Below, piece after piece: positions 9,073 through 16,839 of a DNA stretch of 64,000 nucleotides. Every line of letters begins with the position of its first letter. Positions within the stretch are counted from its first letter, which is position 1. Source of the stretch: JADYZU01 sp964540965 (lineage in GTDB: Bacteria > Pseudomonadota > Alphaproteobacteria > Rhodobacterales > Rhodobacteraceae). The notes beneath the pieces are model-generated. The model was not told where the DNA came from. It was given only the letters and a program-made list of their open reading frames with translations, and searched no databases. The stretch spans positions 1 to 64,000 of the forward strand of contig CAZIOT010000001.1 in NCBI GenBank assembly GCA_964540965.1. Direction: 5' to 3'. Both the position numbers and the translations under genes were made by a program.

Positions 9073-10058
9073 GTCAGGATCGCCCTCAGTTGCGTTGCGT
9101 CGGGCGGCGGCAGATGGCGGTTCAGCACCGGCGCCAGCGCCGCCAGCGCCGGATGGCCCAGATCGTCCGCAACATGGCCCCAGACCCGTGGCAACAGATC
9201 CAGATAGCGCCGCTTGCCGTCGCGCCGTGCCAGGCGGGCGAAGATGCCCAGGATCCGCAGGTTGCGCTGCACGCCGATCACCGCGCAGGCGGCATGGACC
9301 AGCGGCGCCTCGCGTCCGGTGGCCGCTGCAAATCGCCGGATCATCCGCTCGCGCAGGGCCGGATCCACGTCGCGCCGCGCGTCACGAAGGAGCGAGGCAA
9401 GATCGTATTCCGGCGCCGCCACCACGGCGTCCTGAAAGTCGATCAGGCCGACCCGGTTGGTGCCCTCGCGGTCAGGCCGCCAGATCAGGTTTTCGGCGTG
9501 GAAATCGCGCAGGGCAAAGGTCCGGGCAACCGGCGCATGGGCGATCAGCGCCTCTTGCAGCAGGCCGGTGACATGTGCCCGCGCCCGTTCGTCGGTGCCG
9601 GGGCAGTAGAATTCGAACAGCGGCGCGATCATCGCGGCGCCGCGCAGGGGGCCAAGGTCGGGCAGGCCCTCGGGCGCTGCGACCGCCTGCAGGCGCACCA
9701 GCACGTCCACCGCAGCGGCATACAGCACCTCGCTGTCGCCCGGATGGCGCACCAGCCAGGAGGCGAAATGGTCGGCGCCCAGATCCTCGACCAGCGCCAG
9801 TCCCTGCACCGTGTCGGCAGCAAGGATCGCCGGCGCGGCAAGGCCGTGGGCGGTCAGGTGGCGGGCGATGGCGATGAACGCGTCAAGCCGCTCGCCGGTG
9901 GCGGGATCGGCATCCATCAGGATTGCGGTGGCGCCGCCCGGACCCGTCAGCCGTTCGAAACGCCGGGCCGAGGCATCGCCGGCCAGTGCCTGCCGCTGCC
10001 AGCCGGCGCAGGGCGAGGCGGCGATGAAGGCATCGCTGAGGTCGGCGCGGTCAGGCAA
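9069..10058 (-). CDS. amgK: Anomeric MurNAc/GlcNAc kinase AmgK
   Basis: A 329-residue APH-fold kinase that phosphorylates the anomeric hydroxyl of N-acetylmuramate and N-acetylglucosamine, feeding MurU. Visible motifs are GDASARRFERL near the N-terminus, LALVEDLGAD, the catalytic loop RDFHAENLIW and the metal motif LIDFQDAV. The best start is a TTG at 10058, since no in-frame ATG or GTG lies close upstream; it lies inside the last codons of tsaE (8-base overlap), so translation is probably coupled to tsaE. The pair amgK-murU behind tsaE is a recurrent alphaproteobacterial arrangement. The rare start codon suggests modest, coupling-dependent expression. Confidence 0.9.
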   Translation of the reverse strand: MPDRADLSDAFIAASPCAGWQRQALAGDASARRFERLTGPGGATAILMDADPATGERLDAFIAIARHLTAHGLAAPAILAADTVQGLALVEDLGADHFASWLVRHPGDSEVLYAAAVDVLVRLQAVAAPEGLPDLGPLRGAAMIAPLFEFYCPGTDERARAHVTGLLQEALIAHAPVARTFALRDFHAENLIWRPDREGTNRVGLIDFQDAVVAAPEYDLASLLRDARRDVDPALRERMIRRFAAATGREAPLVHAACAVIGVQRNLRILGIFARLARRDGKRRYLDLLPRVWGHVADDLGHPALAALAPVLNRHLPPPDATQLRAILT

Positions 10059-10518
10059 GGGCGGACTCCAGCCGGGGATGCCAGTCCGGCGGCGCGGTCA
10101 GCGTGGCGCGGTGGCCGTCGCGTCCGGCGGCAAGTTCGATCCGCAGCGCGCCGGGCGGGGTCAGGCTGCCCAGCCGGTCGGGCCATTCGACAAGGCAGAT
10201 CGCGGTGTCGAACGCCTCGGCCAGCCCAAGCTCAAGCACCTCGTCTGGGTGCGATAGGCGATAGAGATCGGCATGCCAGATCTCGCCCCGCGGCGTGGCA
10301 TAGGTCTGCACCAGGGTGAAGGTGGGCGAGGGCACGTCCTCGGCCGGGTTGCCGCTGGCGTGGCGGATCAGCGCCCGCGCCAGCGCGGTCTTGCCGGCGC
10401 CGATGGGGCCCGAAAGCAGCAGCACATCACCGGGCCGGACCACCGCGGCAAGACGCGCCGCAAGGGCGGCGGTCGCGGCTTCGTCCGGCAGGGCAAGGTC
10501 GGCAAACAGGTTCGGCAT
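10051..10518 (-). CDS. tsaE: tRNA threonylcarbamoyladenosine biosynthesis ATPase TsaE
   Basis: A 155-residue P-loop ATPase that works with TsaB, TsaC and TsaD to add the t6A modification at position 37 of ANN-decoding tRNAs. The Walker A motif is SGPIGAGKT, followed by the family motifs VPSPTFTLVQTY and WHADLYRL, then LVEWPDRLG. The ATG at 10518 gives the usual family length. tsaD is encoded in the same window (27229-28317). It is the first gene of the tsaE-amgK-murU-addB-addA chain and follows a 429-bp gap that could contain its promoter. Confidence 0.95.
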   Translation of the reverse strand: MPNLFADLALPDEAATAALAARLAAVVRPGDVLLLSGPIGAGKTALARALIRHASGNPAEDVPSPTFTLVQTYATPRGEIWHADLYRLSHPDEVLELGLAEAFDTAICLVEWPDRLGSLTPPGALRIELAAGRDGHRATLTAPPDWHPRLESALA

Positions 10519-10947
10519 CCTGCCGGCGACCTTGGGCAAGGACGCGCGGAGCCGCAAGCCCCGATGGAGGGGAAGGAGTGGGCGAAAGGCCGATGACAGG
10601 GGCCGGCGCAGCCGGTCCCGAGGCCGAGGTCGGTCGCTGGCCCCCCGCCCTGTGTATCTGTCGGGGCCTGGTGTCGGGTCTGCCCGGAGTCGCGCAGAAG
10701 CGGGATGCCGACCACGGTCCAGGGTCATTTCGGCAGCGGCCGGGTTTGCGGCGGGACGGGTGCAGGGCCGGGCTGATCCGGACCTTGGTGACGCGCGGGC
10801 GTGGTTGCGCGACCAGGATCAAAGGGCGGTGCGAACGCGGCAGCCTATGCGACGGAGCGGTAACCCTCACCTCAATTCACGGGCAATCCCCGCCCTGAAC
10901 CCGCCGCCTCGCCGCCTCGCGCAACGCAGACAGTGCCCCGTGCCCGT
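10519..10947. other. 429-bp gap without a recognised gene
   Basis: The gap lies between the end of the PAS-protein gene and tsaE, both on the minus strand. The open frames crossing it are Arg/Pro-rich, overlap real genes and look like shadows. It contains a short tandem GAGGCGGC repeat near 10905-10922 and must hold the tsaE promoter, but no convincing -35/-10 pair or terminator was found. A small RNA cannot be excluded. Confidence 0.5.
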
Positions 10948-12483
10948 TCACGTCCCCGTCCGGGCCAGCAGCGTCCCCGTCTCGGGCACCATGGCCAGCG
11001 GCAGGCCGGCGCCGGTTTCGTGGAATTCGACCAGGACCGAGCCGCCCGGCAGCGGTGTGAAGCGGCTGTCGATCATGCGGCCATCGGTCAATTGCAGCAC
11101 CTCGGCCGCCGTTTCGCGGTTGCCGCCGGGCACCAGCAGCGCGGTGATGCGGTCCCACACCGGAGAGGTTACCGACAGGCCCCGCCAGCGGGCGATTTCC
11201 TGTGCGGCGACGGCGTCGTGCAGCCCGCCGCCCGCAACGCCCCACAGCCGGTCGTAGGCGCGGTTGCACAGCGTCATCGTCCCCGCGACCGAGAACACCG
11301 CCACCGCCTGCGGCAGAAGGTCGAGCACGGCATGGGCGGTTTCCTGTTCCATGCGGAAACGGCGGGTCAGCGAAACCTCGTCGCTGATATCCTCGAAGAT
11401 GAAGGCAATGGCGCCGTCCGGGTGCGGCCGCCCCGAGACGCGGTAGGTCTGGCCACCGGGCAGCATCCAGGTTTCGCAATAGGTGCCCTGTTCGGCCGCC
11501 GCCTCGATCCCGGCAACCTGATCGCGCCACGAGGTATAGTTCTTCGGTTCGGGCAGCATCTGCATGTCGCGCAGGCGGTCGAGCACGGATTGCACCCGCG
11601 GCCGCTGCGACAGGAAATCGGCGCGCAGACCGGTCAGGTCAAGGAATGCGGGGTTGAACAGCACCAGTTGCCGGCGCCGGTCGAATATCGCGAGCCCGGC
11701 GCGCAGATGGGCAAAGGTCTTGGTCAGGGTCTGGACGAAATCGCGGCGCTGGGCTTCGGCGGTGACGGCGCCGGTGGCGTCGATGCCGAAATGCACGACC
11801 TGTCCGCCCTGCGACACTGAAGTCACCTCATACCAGACCGGCGCCTCGCTTTCGGGCAGGGTCAGGGACAGGCGTTGGCGGCCGCTGCCATCAAGTGCGA
11901 AGATCGGCTGCACCGGCCATTCGGCGGCATCATCCTGTCCGGTGGCAAGCAGCCGGTCGGCGAGCGCCAGATAGGCGCGGTTGGCCCAGACCACGGCGCC
12001 GCCGGCATCGGTCTTCCACACCAGTTGCGGCGCATCTTCGGCGATGGCGCGCAGCGTGGTCAGTTCAGCCTCGATCGCGGCAAGGCGCAGGCTGTCGCCG
12101 TGGCCGCCGGCGTGAAGCGTCAGCCGGGTCATGGCGCCCCAGCGTTCCACCACCATGGAATCGCCTGAAACCGCGCTGCGCAGGGTGTCGGTGCCGCTGT
12201 TCATGGCGCCAACCTGCCCCTCGATCCCCGGAAAGCGTTGCGCCAGCAGCGTCAGCACGTCGCGCAGCCGGTCGCCGCTGCGGCCGCCCGCGCGCAGAAG
12301 GTCGCGCGCGGCAGGGGTGGCGTCGGCCAGACTGTCGCCGTCGAACAGCATCACCATGTTTTCGTCGGGTGCGGGCAACAGCCGCACCCTGCCGCGCCAG
12401 CCTTCGGTGGCAAGGACGATGCCTGCGGCGACAAGGATCGCGACGAGCGCCACGAAAAGCGGCTGGGCCAGAAGCAGGGTCAT
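10948..12483 (-). CDS. Membrane-anchored triple-PAS protein without kinase domain
   Basis: 511 residues. An N-terminal membrane helix (about residues 5-25) is followed by three PAS-like segments, around residues 140-200 (DAPQLVWKTDAGG...WANRAYL), 260-380 (LRAGLAIFDRRRQLVLFNPAF) and 395-500 (LPQAVAVFSVAGTMTLCNRAY). The protein ends after the third PAS, with no HisKA, HATPase, GGDEF or EAL domain, so it senses something but cannot signal by itself through a classical output. It lies just downstream of regB on the same strand, behind a CtrA box in the 72-bp gap, so it may belong to the CtrA regulon. Partner and ligand are unknown. Confidence 0.85.
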   Translation of the reverse strand: MTLLLAQPLFVALVAILVAAGIVLATEGWRGRVRLLPAPDENMVMLFDGDSLADATPAARDLLRAGGRSGDRLRDVLTLLAQRFPGIEGQVGAMNSGTDTLRSAVSGDSMVVERWGAMTRLTLHAGGHGDSLRLAAIEAELTTLRAIAEDAPQLVWKTDAGGAVVWANRAYLALADRLLATGQDDAAEWPVQPIFALDGSGRQRLSLTLPESEAPVWYEVTSVSQGGQVVHFGIDATGAVTAEAQRRDFVQTLTKTFAHLRAGLAIFDRRRQLVLFNPAFLDLTGLRADFLSQRPRVQSVLDRLRDMQMLPEPKNYTSWRDQVAGIEAAAEQGTYCETWMLPGGQTYRVSGRPHPDGAIAFIFEDISDEVSLTRRFRMEQETAHAVLDLLPQAVAVFSVAGTMTLCNRAYDRLWGVAGGGLHDAVAAQEIARWRGLSVTSPVWDRITALLVPGGNRETAAEVLQLTDGRMIDSRFTPLPGGSVLVEFHETGAGLPLAMVPETGTLLARTGT

Positions 12484-12526
12484 GGGTGATTCCCGAAAGC
12501 CAGACCCCGCGACTCTGCCGGTCGAG

Positions 12527-12545
12527 GGTTAAGGCCGGGTTAACC
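12527..12545. promoter_or_regulatory. CtrA box
   Basis: GGTTAAGGCCGGGTTAACC contains TTAA-N7-TTAAC, the full consensus for the alphaproteobacterial cell-cycle and motility regulator CtrA. It lies in the 72-bp gap between the regB stop and the start of the triple-PAS gene, 44-62 bases upstream of that start, where CtrA commonly activates or represses. TTAA words are rare in this GC-rich sequence, so a chance match is unlikely. Confidence 0.75.
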
Positions 12546-12555
12546 CCGTCGCCAA

Positions 12556-13866
12556 TCAGGCCAGTGCCGGATTGGGGCCAAGCGCGTCATCCGGCGCCAC
12601 GATCTGCCCGGCCGGCCACAGCACGGCGACAATCGCGCCTTCGCCATTGGCAAAGCGCAGCCTGGCGCCGGTCCGTTCCAGCAGGGTCTTGGCGATGAAC
12701 AGGCCCAGACCCATCCCCTCATAGGCCGGGCGCGAATCGTCCCACAGCCGGCGGCGGACAAAGGGATCGCCGATCCGCGCCAGCACCGAAGGGGCAAAAC
12801 CGCGCCCGTCGTCGGTGATCCGCACCGTCAGGTCGCTCTCGGTCCAGCCGATGTCGATCTCGACCCTGACAGTGGCGAAATCGACGGCGTTCTGGATCAG
12901 GTTGCGCAAGCCATGGATGATCTCGGGGCGGCGGAACACCATGGGTTGAGGGCCGGTGCCGGTCACGCGAAAGGCCAGCACCTTGCCGCGGTCCAGATGC
13001 GGCTCGGCTGCTTCGCGCACCACCGTCTCGAACGGGGCGCGGCGCAGGTGCAGGTCGTCGTTGCCGGCGCGGCCCATCGACCGCAGGATGTCGCGGCAAC
13101 GGTCGGCCTGGCTGCGGATCAGCTCGGCATCCTCGCGCAGGGCGTCATCCCCCTTCAGCGCCTCGATCATCTCGGTCGAGACCAGCTTGATCGTGGCCAG
13201 CGGCGTGCCCAGTTCATGCGCCGCCGCGGCGACGACGCCGCCCAGATCGGTCAGCTTCTGTTCGCGCGCCAGCGCAAGGCGGGTGGCGACCAGCGCTTCG
13301 CGCATCACATGCATCTCGTGCGTGACCTGACGGGCGTAGAGGCTGAGAAACAGCACCCCCACCGTCAGCGCCAGCCAGAAGCCGAAACGGAACAGCGGCG
13401 GCAGGATCAGGTCGGCGCCCGCCTCGGTTCGGATCGGCAGGTTCCAGACCGCGATGGCGCTGATCGCGGCCAGCGTCACCATCGCCAGCACCGCGGTGCT
13501 GCGCAGGTGCAGCACCGTCGCCGCGACGGTCACCGGCGCCAGCATCAACAGCGCGAAGGGATTGTTCAGCCCGCCGGTCAGATACAGCAGCGCCGCAAGC
13601 TGGATCAGGTCGAACCCCAGCATCAGCGCCGCCTCGCGTTCGGTCACCCGCCGGTTGGTCGGGTAGAGAAAGCCAAGGAACAGGTTGGCCAGGACCGAGG
13701 CGCCGATGGCGATGCTGGCCGCGCCATACTGGAAGCGGAAGCCGTAGATCGACGAGGCGACGATGATCGCCGCCGCCTGACCAAGGATCGCCACCCAGCG
13801 GACAAGAACCAGCGTGCGCAGCCGCAGCCAGTTGCTGCGCTCGGTATCGGTGAGGGCGTCGGTCAC
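12556..13866 (-). CDS. regB: Redox sensor histidine kinase RegB (PrrB)
   Basis: A 436-residue inner-membrane histidine kinase of the global RegBA/PrrBA system that adjusts photosynthesis, respiration, nitrogen and carbon fixation to redox state. Residues 20-180 contain about six membrane helices. GGLNNPFALLMLAPV (98-112) is the conserved quinone-binding motif. The H box is AAAHELGTPLATI with His217, and Cys257 in QADRCRDIL is the redox-active cysteine; the 40-residue spacing equals His225-Cys265 of R. capsulatus RegB. The ATPase part shows NLIQNAVDF and DDGRGF. The start is a GTG at 13866. It is divergent from senC-regA, the classic order. Confidence 0.97.
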   Translation of the reverse strand: MTDALTDTERSNWLRLRTLVLVRWVAILGQAAAIIVASSIYGFRFQYGAASIAIGASVLANLFLGFLYPTNRRVTEREAALMLGFDLIQLAALLYLTGGLNNPFALLMLAPVTVAATVLHLRSTAVLAMVTLAAISAIAVWNLPIRTEAGADLILPPLFRFGFWLALTVGVLFLSLYARQVTHEMHVMREALVATRLALAREQKLTDLGGVVAAAAHELGTPLATIKLVSTEMIEALKGDDALREDAELIRSQADRCRDILRSMGRAGNDDLHLRRAPFETVVREAAEPHLDRGKVLAFRVTGTGPQPMVFRRPEIIHGLRNLIQNAVDFATVRVEIDIGWTESDLTVRITDDGRGFAPSVLARIGDPFVRRRLWDDSRPAYEGMGLGLFIAKTLLERTGARLRFANGEGAIVAVLWPAGQIVAPDDALGPNPALA

Positions 13867-13893
13867 GGGGCTGTGTCACTTTCGCTCTTTGCC

Positions 13894-13935
13894 GCGGCGT
13901 GCCGCCTTTGATAGGACGGCCCGCGGGCAGATCAA
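13894..13935. promoter_or_regulatory. regB-senC divergent promoter region with two inverted repeats
   Basis: Within the 84-bp intergenic region there is a palindrome GCGGC-GT-GCCGC (13894-13905), which fits the loose RegA/PrrA pattern CGNC-Nx-GNCG, and a wider pair TTGAT...ATCAA (13908-13912 and 13931-13935). Autoregulation by RegA is plausible, but the RegA pattern is weak and easily met in GC-rich DNA. Confidence 0.35.
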
Positions 13936-13950
13936 GCGGAAGGACGGGTC

Positions 13951-14577
13951 ATGGCGACGAATTGGACCTGGGCGGCAGTGGCGGGCGGCGCTCTGGGCGC
14001 GGTGCTGATCGGCACCGTGGCGGCGATCACGCTGGCGCCGCGCGGCGATGTCTTTGCCCAGTGCCGCGGCGGACAGGTGGCGGGCGGCGACATCGGCGGC
14101 GCCTTTACCCTGGTGGACGAGAACGGCGCGACCGTCACCGACCGCGATGTCATCACCGCGCCGACCATCGTCTATTTCGGCTATACCTTCTGCCCGGACA
14201 TCTGCCCGATGGACACCCAGCGCAACGCCTTCGCGATTGAAGAGCTTGAGGATCGCGGCATCATCGCCAACGGCCTTTTCATATCCATCGACCCCGAACG
14301 CGACACGCCCGAGGTGCTGCGCGAATTCACCGCCAACTTCCACGACCGGCTGCTGGGCCTGACCGGGACGGCCGATCAGGTGGCCGCTGCGTCGCGCGCC
14401 TATCGCACCTTCTATCAGAAGGAAGAGGACGGCGATCCGGAATACTACCTGATGAGCCATTCGACCACGACCTATCTCGACATGCCGGGGGTGGGCTTTG
14501 TCGACTTTGTCAACCGCGACGCCACGCCCGAGGAAATTGCCGATCGTGTCCAGTGTTTTGTCGAGGCGGCCGGGTGA
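13951..14577 (+). CDS. senC: SCO1/SenC copper chaperone for cytochrome oxidase
   Basis: A 208-residue membrane-anchored periplasmic protein of the SCO/PrrC family, which delivers copper or manages cysteine redox state during assembly of cytochrome c oxidase. An N-terminal helix (residues 7-29) anchors a thioredoxin-like fold. The copper ligands are Cys81 and Cys85 in TFCPDICP and His170 in MSHSTT. In Rhodobacter the homologue (PrrC/SenC) also passes respiratory signals to RegB. The ATG at 13951 has a good GGAAGGA ribosome binding site. It is divergent from regB and followed by regA after 55 bases, probably in one transcript. Confidence 0.97.
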   Translation: MATNWTWAAVAGGALGAVLIGTVAAITLAPRGDVFAQCRGGQVAGGDIGGAFTLVDENGATVTDRDVITAPTIVYFGYTFCPDICPMDTQRNAFAIEELEDRGIIANGLFISIDPERDTPEVLREFTANFHDRLLGLTGTADQVAAASRAYRTFYQKEEDGDPEYYLMSHSTTTYLDMPGVGFVDFVNRDATPEEIADRVQCFVEAAG

Positions 14578-14632
14578 ATTGACCCTGCCGGACGAAGGGC
14601 TTACCCTTGCCCAAATCATCAAGGGGATTGCC

Positions 14633-15184
14633 GTGGACGACGAGGTTCTGGATCTGGGGTCCGATCCCACCCTGCTGCTCGTCGATGACGACGAAACCTT
14701 TGTCAAACGGCTGGCCAAGGCGATGGAAAGGCGCGGTTTCGTGGTAGAGACCGCCGGATCGGTGGCCGGGGGCCGTGCCGCCGTCGCCGCGCGCCCGCCG
14801 GCCTTTGCCGTGGTCGACCTGCGGCTTGAGGATGGCAACGGCCTTGACGTGGTCGAAGCGTTGCGCGACCGCCGCCCCGACAGCCGCATCGTGGTGCTGA
14901 CCGGCTATGGCGCCATCGCCACCGCCGTTGCCGCGGTCAAGCTGGGCGCCGTCGATTACCTGTCAAAGCCCGCCGACGCCAATGACGTGACGGCCGCGCT
15001 GCTTGCCCTGCAGACCGAATTGCCGCCGCCGCCGGAAAACCCGATGAGCGCGGATCGCGTGCGCTGGGAACATATCCAGCGGGTCTATGAACTGTGCGAC
15101 CGCAACGTGAGCGAGACCGCTCGCCGCCTGTCGATGCACCGCCGCACCCTGCAACGGATCCTCGCCAAGCGCAGCCCGCGCTAA
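14633..15184 (+). CDS. regA: Redox response regulator RegA (PrrA)
   Basis: A 183-residue response regulator phosphorylated by RegB. The receiver domain shows LLLVDDDE (acidic pocket), the phosphoacceptor Asp62 in VVDLRLEDGNG, LTGYG and the lysine in LSKPAD. A Pro-rich linker (LPPPPENP) leads to the Fis-type helix-turn-helix NVSETARRLSMHRRTLQRIL, which is nearly invariant in the RegA family. The start is taken as the GTG at 14633, preceded by AAGGGG; this gives the usual length of about 184 residues, whereas the longer frame reads into senC. Its stop overlaps the convergent acetyltransferase stop by 4 bases, so there is no room for a separate terminator. Confidence 0.96.
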   Translation: MDDEVLDLGSDPTLLLVDDDETFVKRLAKAMERRGFVVETAGSVAGGRAAVAARPPAFAVVDLRLEDGNGLDVVEALRDRRPDSRIVVLTGYGAIATAVAAVKLGAVDYLSKPADANDVTAALLALQTELPPPPENPMSADRVRWEHIQRVYELCDRNVSETARRLSMHRRTLQRILAKRSPR

Positions 15185-15669
15185 AGGTCGAAACGCTTGC
15201 CGTGCCGGTCGACGGGGTGTCCGTCGGCCAGCGGCACATGCCGCAGGATGCGGTAATCGCGAAACCCGAGGCCGGTGTAATAGGCCAGCCCGCCAAAGTT
15301 GTCGGCGCGGATGGTGGCGTCGATGTGGCGCAGACCGGCGGCGCGGGCGGCCGCCGAACTGGCCGCGAACAGAGCCTTGCCGACGCCCTTGCCCTGCATC
15401 CCCTCGGCCACAAAGGTGCCGATCTCTCCCCAGCCCTCGGGCAGGTATCCCGGGGCGGTGCCCAGCGCCTGAAAGCCGATGATGGTGCCGTCGATCTCGG
15501 CCAGGGTGCAAGAGATCGCGTCGGGCGCCAGAACGTAATGCGACAGGATCCTGTCCGGATCGAACGGCGCCTGATGCGCGGTGGTGCCGCCGCGGGCGAT
15601 GATCGTGTTCAGCAGCGCGGCCATCGGCGCGGCATCTTCGGGGCGGGCAGGGCGGGTGGTGACGGTCAT
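15181..15669 (-). CDS. GNAT-family N-acetyltransferase
   Basis: A 162-residue single-domain GNAT. The acetyl-CoA-binding motif A is visible as IGTFVAEGMQGKGVGKALF, followed by HIDATIRADNFGGLAYYTGLGF, the usual motif B. The N-terminal RPARPEDAAPMAALLN is typical of phosphinothricin-acetyltransferase-like members, but the substrate is unknown. It lies 42 bp downstream of the LysR gene on the same strand, which may control or co-express it, and it ends within the regA stop. Confidence 0.88.
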   Translation of the reverse strand: MTVTTRPARPEDAAPMAALLNTIIARGGTTAHQAPFDPDRILSHYVLAPDAISCTLAEIDGTIIGFQALGTAPGYLPEGWGEIGTFVAEGMQGKGVGKALFAASSAAARAAGLRHIDATIRADNFGGLAYYTGLGFRDYRILRHVPLADGHPVDRHGKRFDL

Positions 15670-15711
15670 GCCGGGACAGTCGCCGCAAAGCCGGCGGGCC
15701 GCAAGGGGCGG

Positions 15712-16575
15712 TCAGGCGACCGACTTGAGCCAGCGGGTGAAGGTCCGCAAATGCGGTGAATCACGCCCCGGCAAGGTCGCGATGTAATAGCCGTCGCGCC
15801 CCGGATCGCCGCGATGGACGATGGACAGCCGGTTCTGCCCCACATCCTCGATCACCAGCGGATAGGCCTGCACCGACAGGCCATAGCCCTTGCGGCAGGC
15901 GGTCATCGCCAGTTCCTCGGATGGAAAGGTGGAGATGCGCAGGCTGTCGATGTCCATGCCCTGATTGGACAGCCAGCGCCGCTGCTCGGTCCACTCGGCA
16001 TCGACGACCCAGGGGTATCGCGCCATCTCGTCAAGCGTCATCTCGCGTCCCTGCGCCAGCCCCGGCGCGGCGATCACCACAAAGGGCGCGGCCACCAGCA
16101 TTTCCGATTGCAGGCCGGGCCAGCTGCCATTGCCGAACCGGATTGCCAGGTCCATCCCTTCGCGCCCGAGATCGAGGTTGCGGCGCGTCGGATGCAGCGC
16201 AATGGGAATGTCGGGGTGAAGCGCCCAGAACCCGCCCAGCCGCGGCATCAGCCAGTCATTGGCAAATGCCGGCGTCAGCGTGACCTGCAACGGCCGCCCC
16301 TTCTGCGCCTCGACCAATGCCTGCACGGCGCGGGCAACGGTTCCGAACCCTTCCGAAAGCTGCGCGGCCAGCGTGGCGCCGTCGGGCGACAAGGCGATCT
16401 GCCGCCCGTCGCGAAACACAAGCTGCACGCCCAGATGCGATTCCAGCGCGCGGACCTGCTGGGTGACGGCGGCATGGGTCACGCCCAGTTCGCGCCCCGC
16501 GGCGGAAAAGCTGCGGTGACGGGCCGCCGCCTCGAACGCGCGCAGCGCGGCTAGCGGCGGCAGGCCCTTCCACAT
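15712..16575 (-). CDS. LysR-type regulator, GcvA-like
   Basis: A 287-residue LysR-family regulator. The N-terminal winged helix starts LPPLAALRAFEAAARHRSF and contains AGRELGVTHAAVTQQVRALE; the effector-binding domain starts about residue 90 (LQVTLTPAFANDWLMPRL), a pattern seen in GcvA-like members that often control amino-acid or beta-lactamase genes. The start at 16575 is the ATG of MWKGLPPL. The divergent intergenic region (16576-16686) holds an AT-rich stretch around 16600-16648 that could contain its operator, but no clear T-N11-A pair was singled out. Likely targets are the downstream GNAT gene and the divergent small frame. Confidence 0.9.
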   Translation of the reverse strand: MWKGLPPLAALRAFEAAARHRSFSAAGRELGVTHAAVTQQVRALESHLGVQLVFRDGRQIALSPDGATLAAQLSEGFGTVARAVQALVEAQKGRPLQVTLTPAFANDWLMPRLGGFWALHPDIPIALHPTRRNLDLGREGMDLAIRFGNGSWPGLQSEMLVAAPFVVIAAPGLAQGREMTLDEMARYPWVVDAEWTEQRRWLSNQGMDIDSLRISTFPSEELAMTACRKGYGLSVQAYPLVIEDVGQNRLSIVHRGDPGRDGYYIATLPGRDSPHLRTFTRWLKSVA

Positions 16576-16686
16576 CGCATCACCTGTTAGCCCAGCTTAC
16601 AATTCCTCAGGCTTATTGATTCGATTCGCAGCGTCAAGAAGGATATTTCCAACACCGTTCCCCCACGCATGCTTACAGGCCCCGCC

Positions 16687-16839
16687 ATGCTGACCCTTAT
16701 CGCCGATTTCATCGCCGCCCCGTTCCGGCCCCGTTCGCCCGGCCATGCCGATCTCTGGTCCAACCGCTTTCTGCCCTGTGCCCTGTCCGAAGCGCGGCAT
16801 GACCGCGGCTTCAACCCGCAGCGCGACCTCTGCTGGTAG
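16687..16839 (+). CDS. Possible small protein of 50 residues
   Basis: A frame from the ATG at 16687 (or the in-frame ATG at 16669, giving 56 residues) to the TAG at 16837-16839. It starts MLTLIADFIAAPFRP and ends FNPQRDLCW, with two cysteines and three tryptophan/aromatic clusters. It fills the gap between the LysR gene and the HD-domain gene almost exactly, ending one base before the convergent stop at 16840. No ribosome binding site is obvious. Position opposite a LysR gene is the main support; no family is recognised. Confidence 0.35.
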   Translation: MLTLIADFIAAPFRPRSPGHADLWSNRFLPCALSEARHDRGFNPQRDLCW

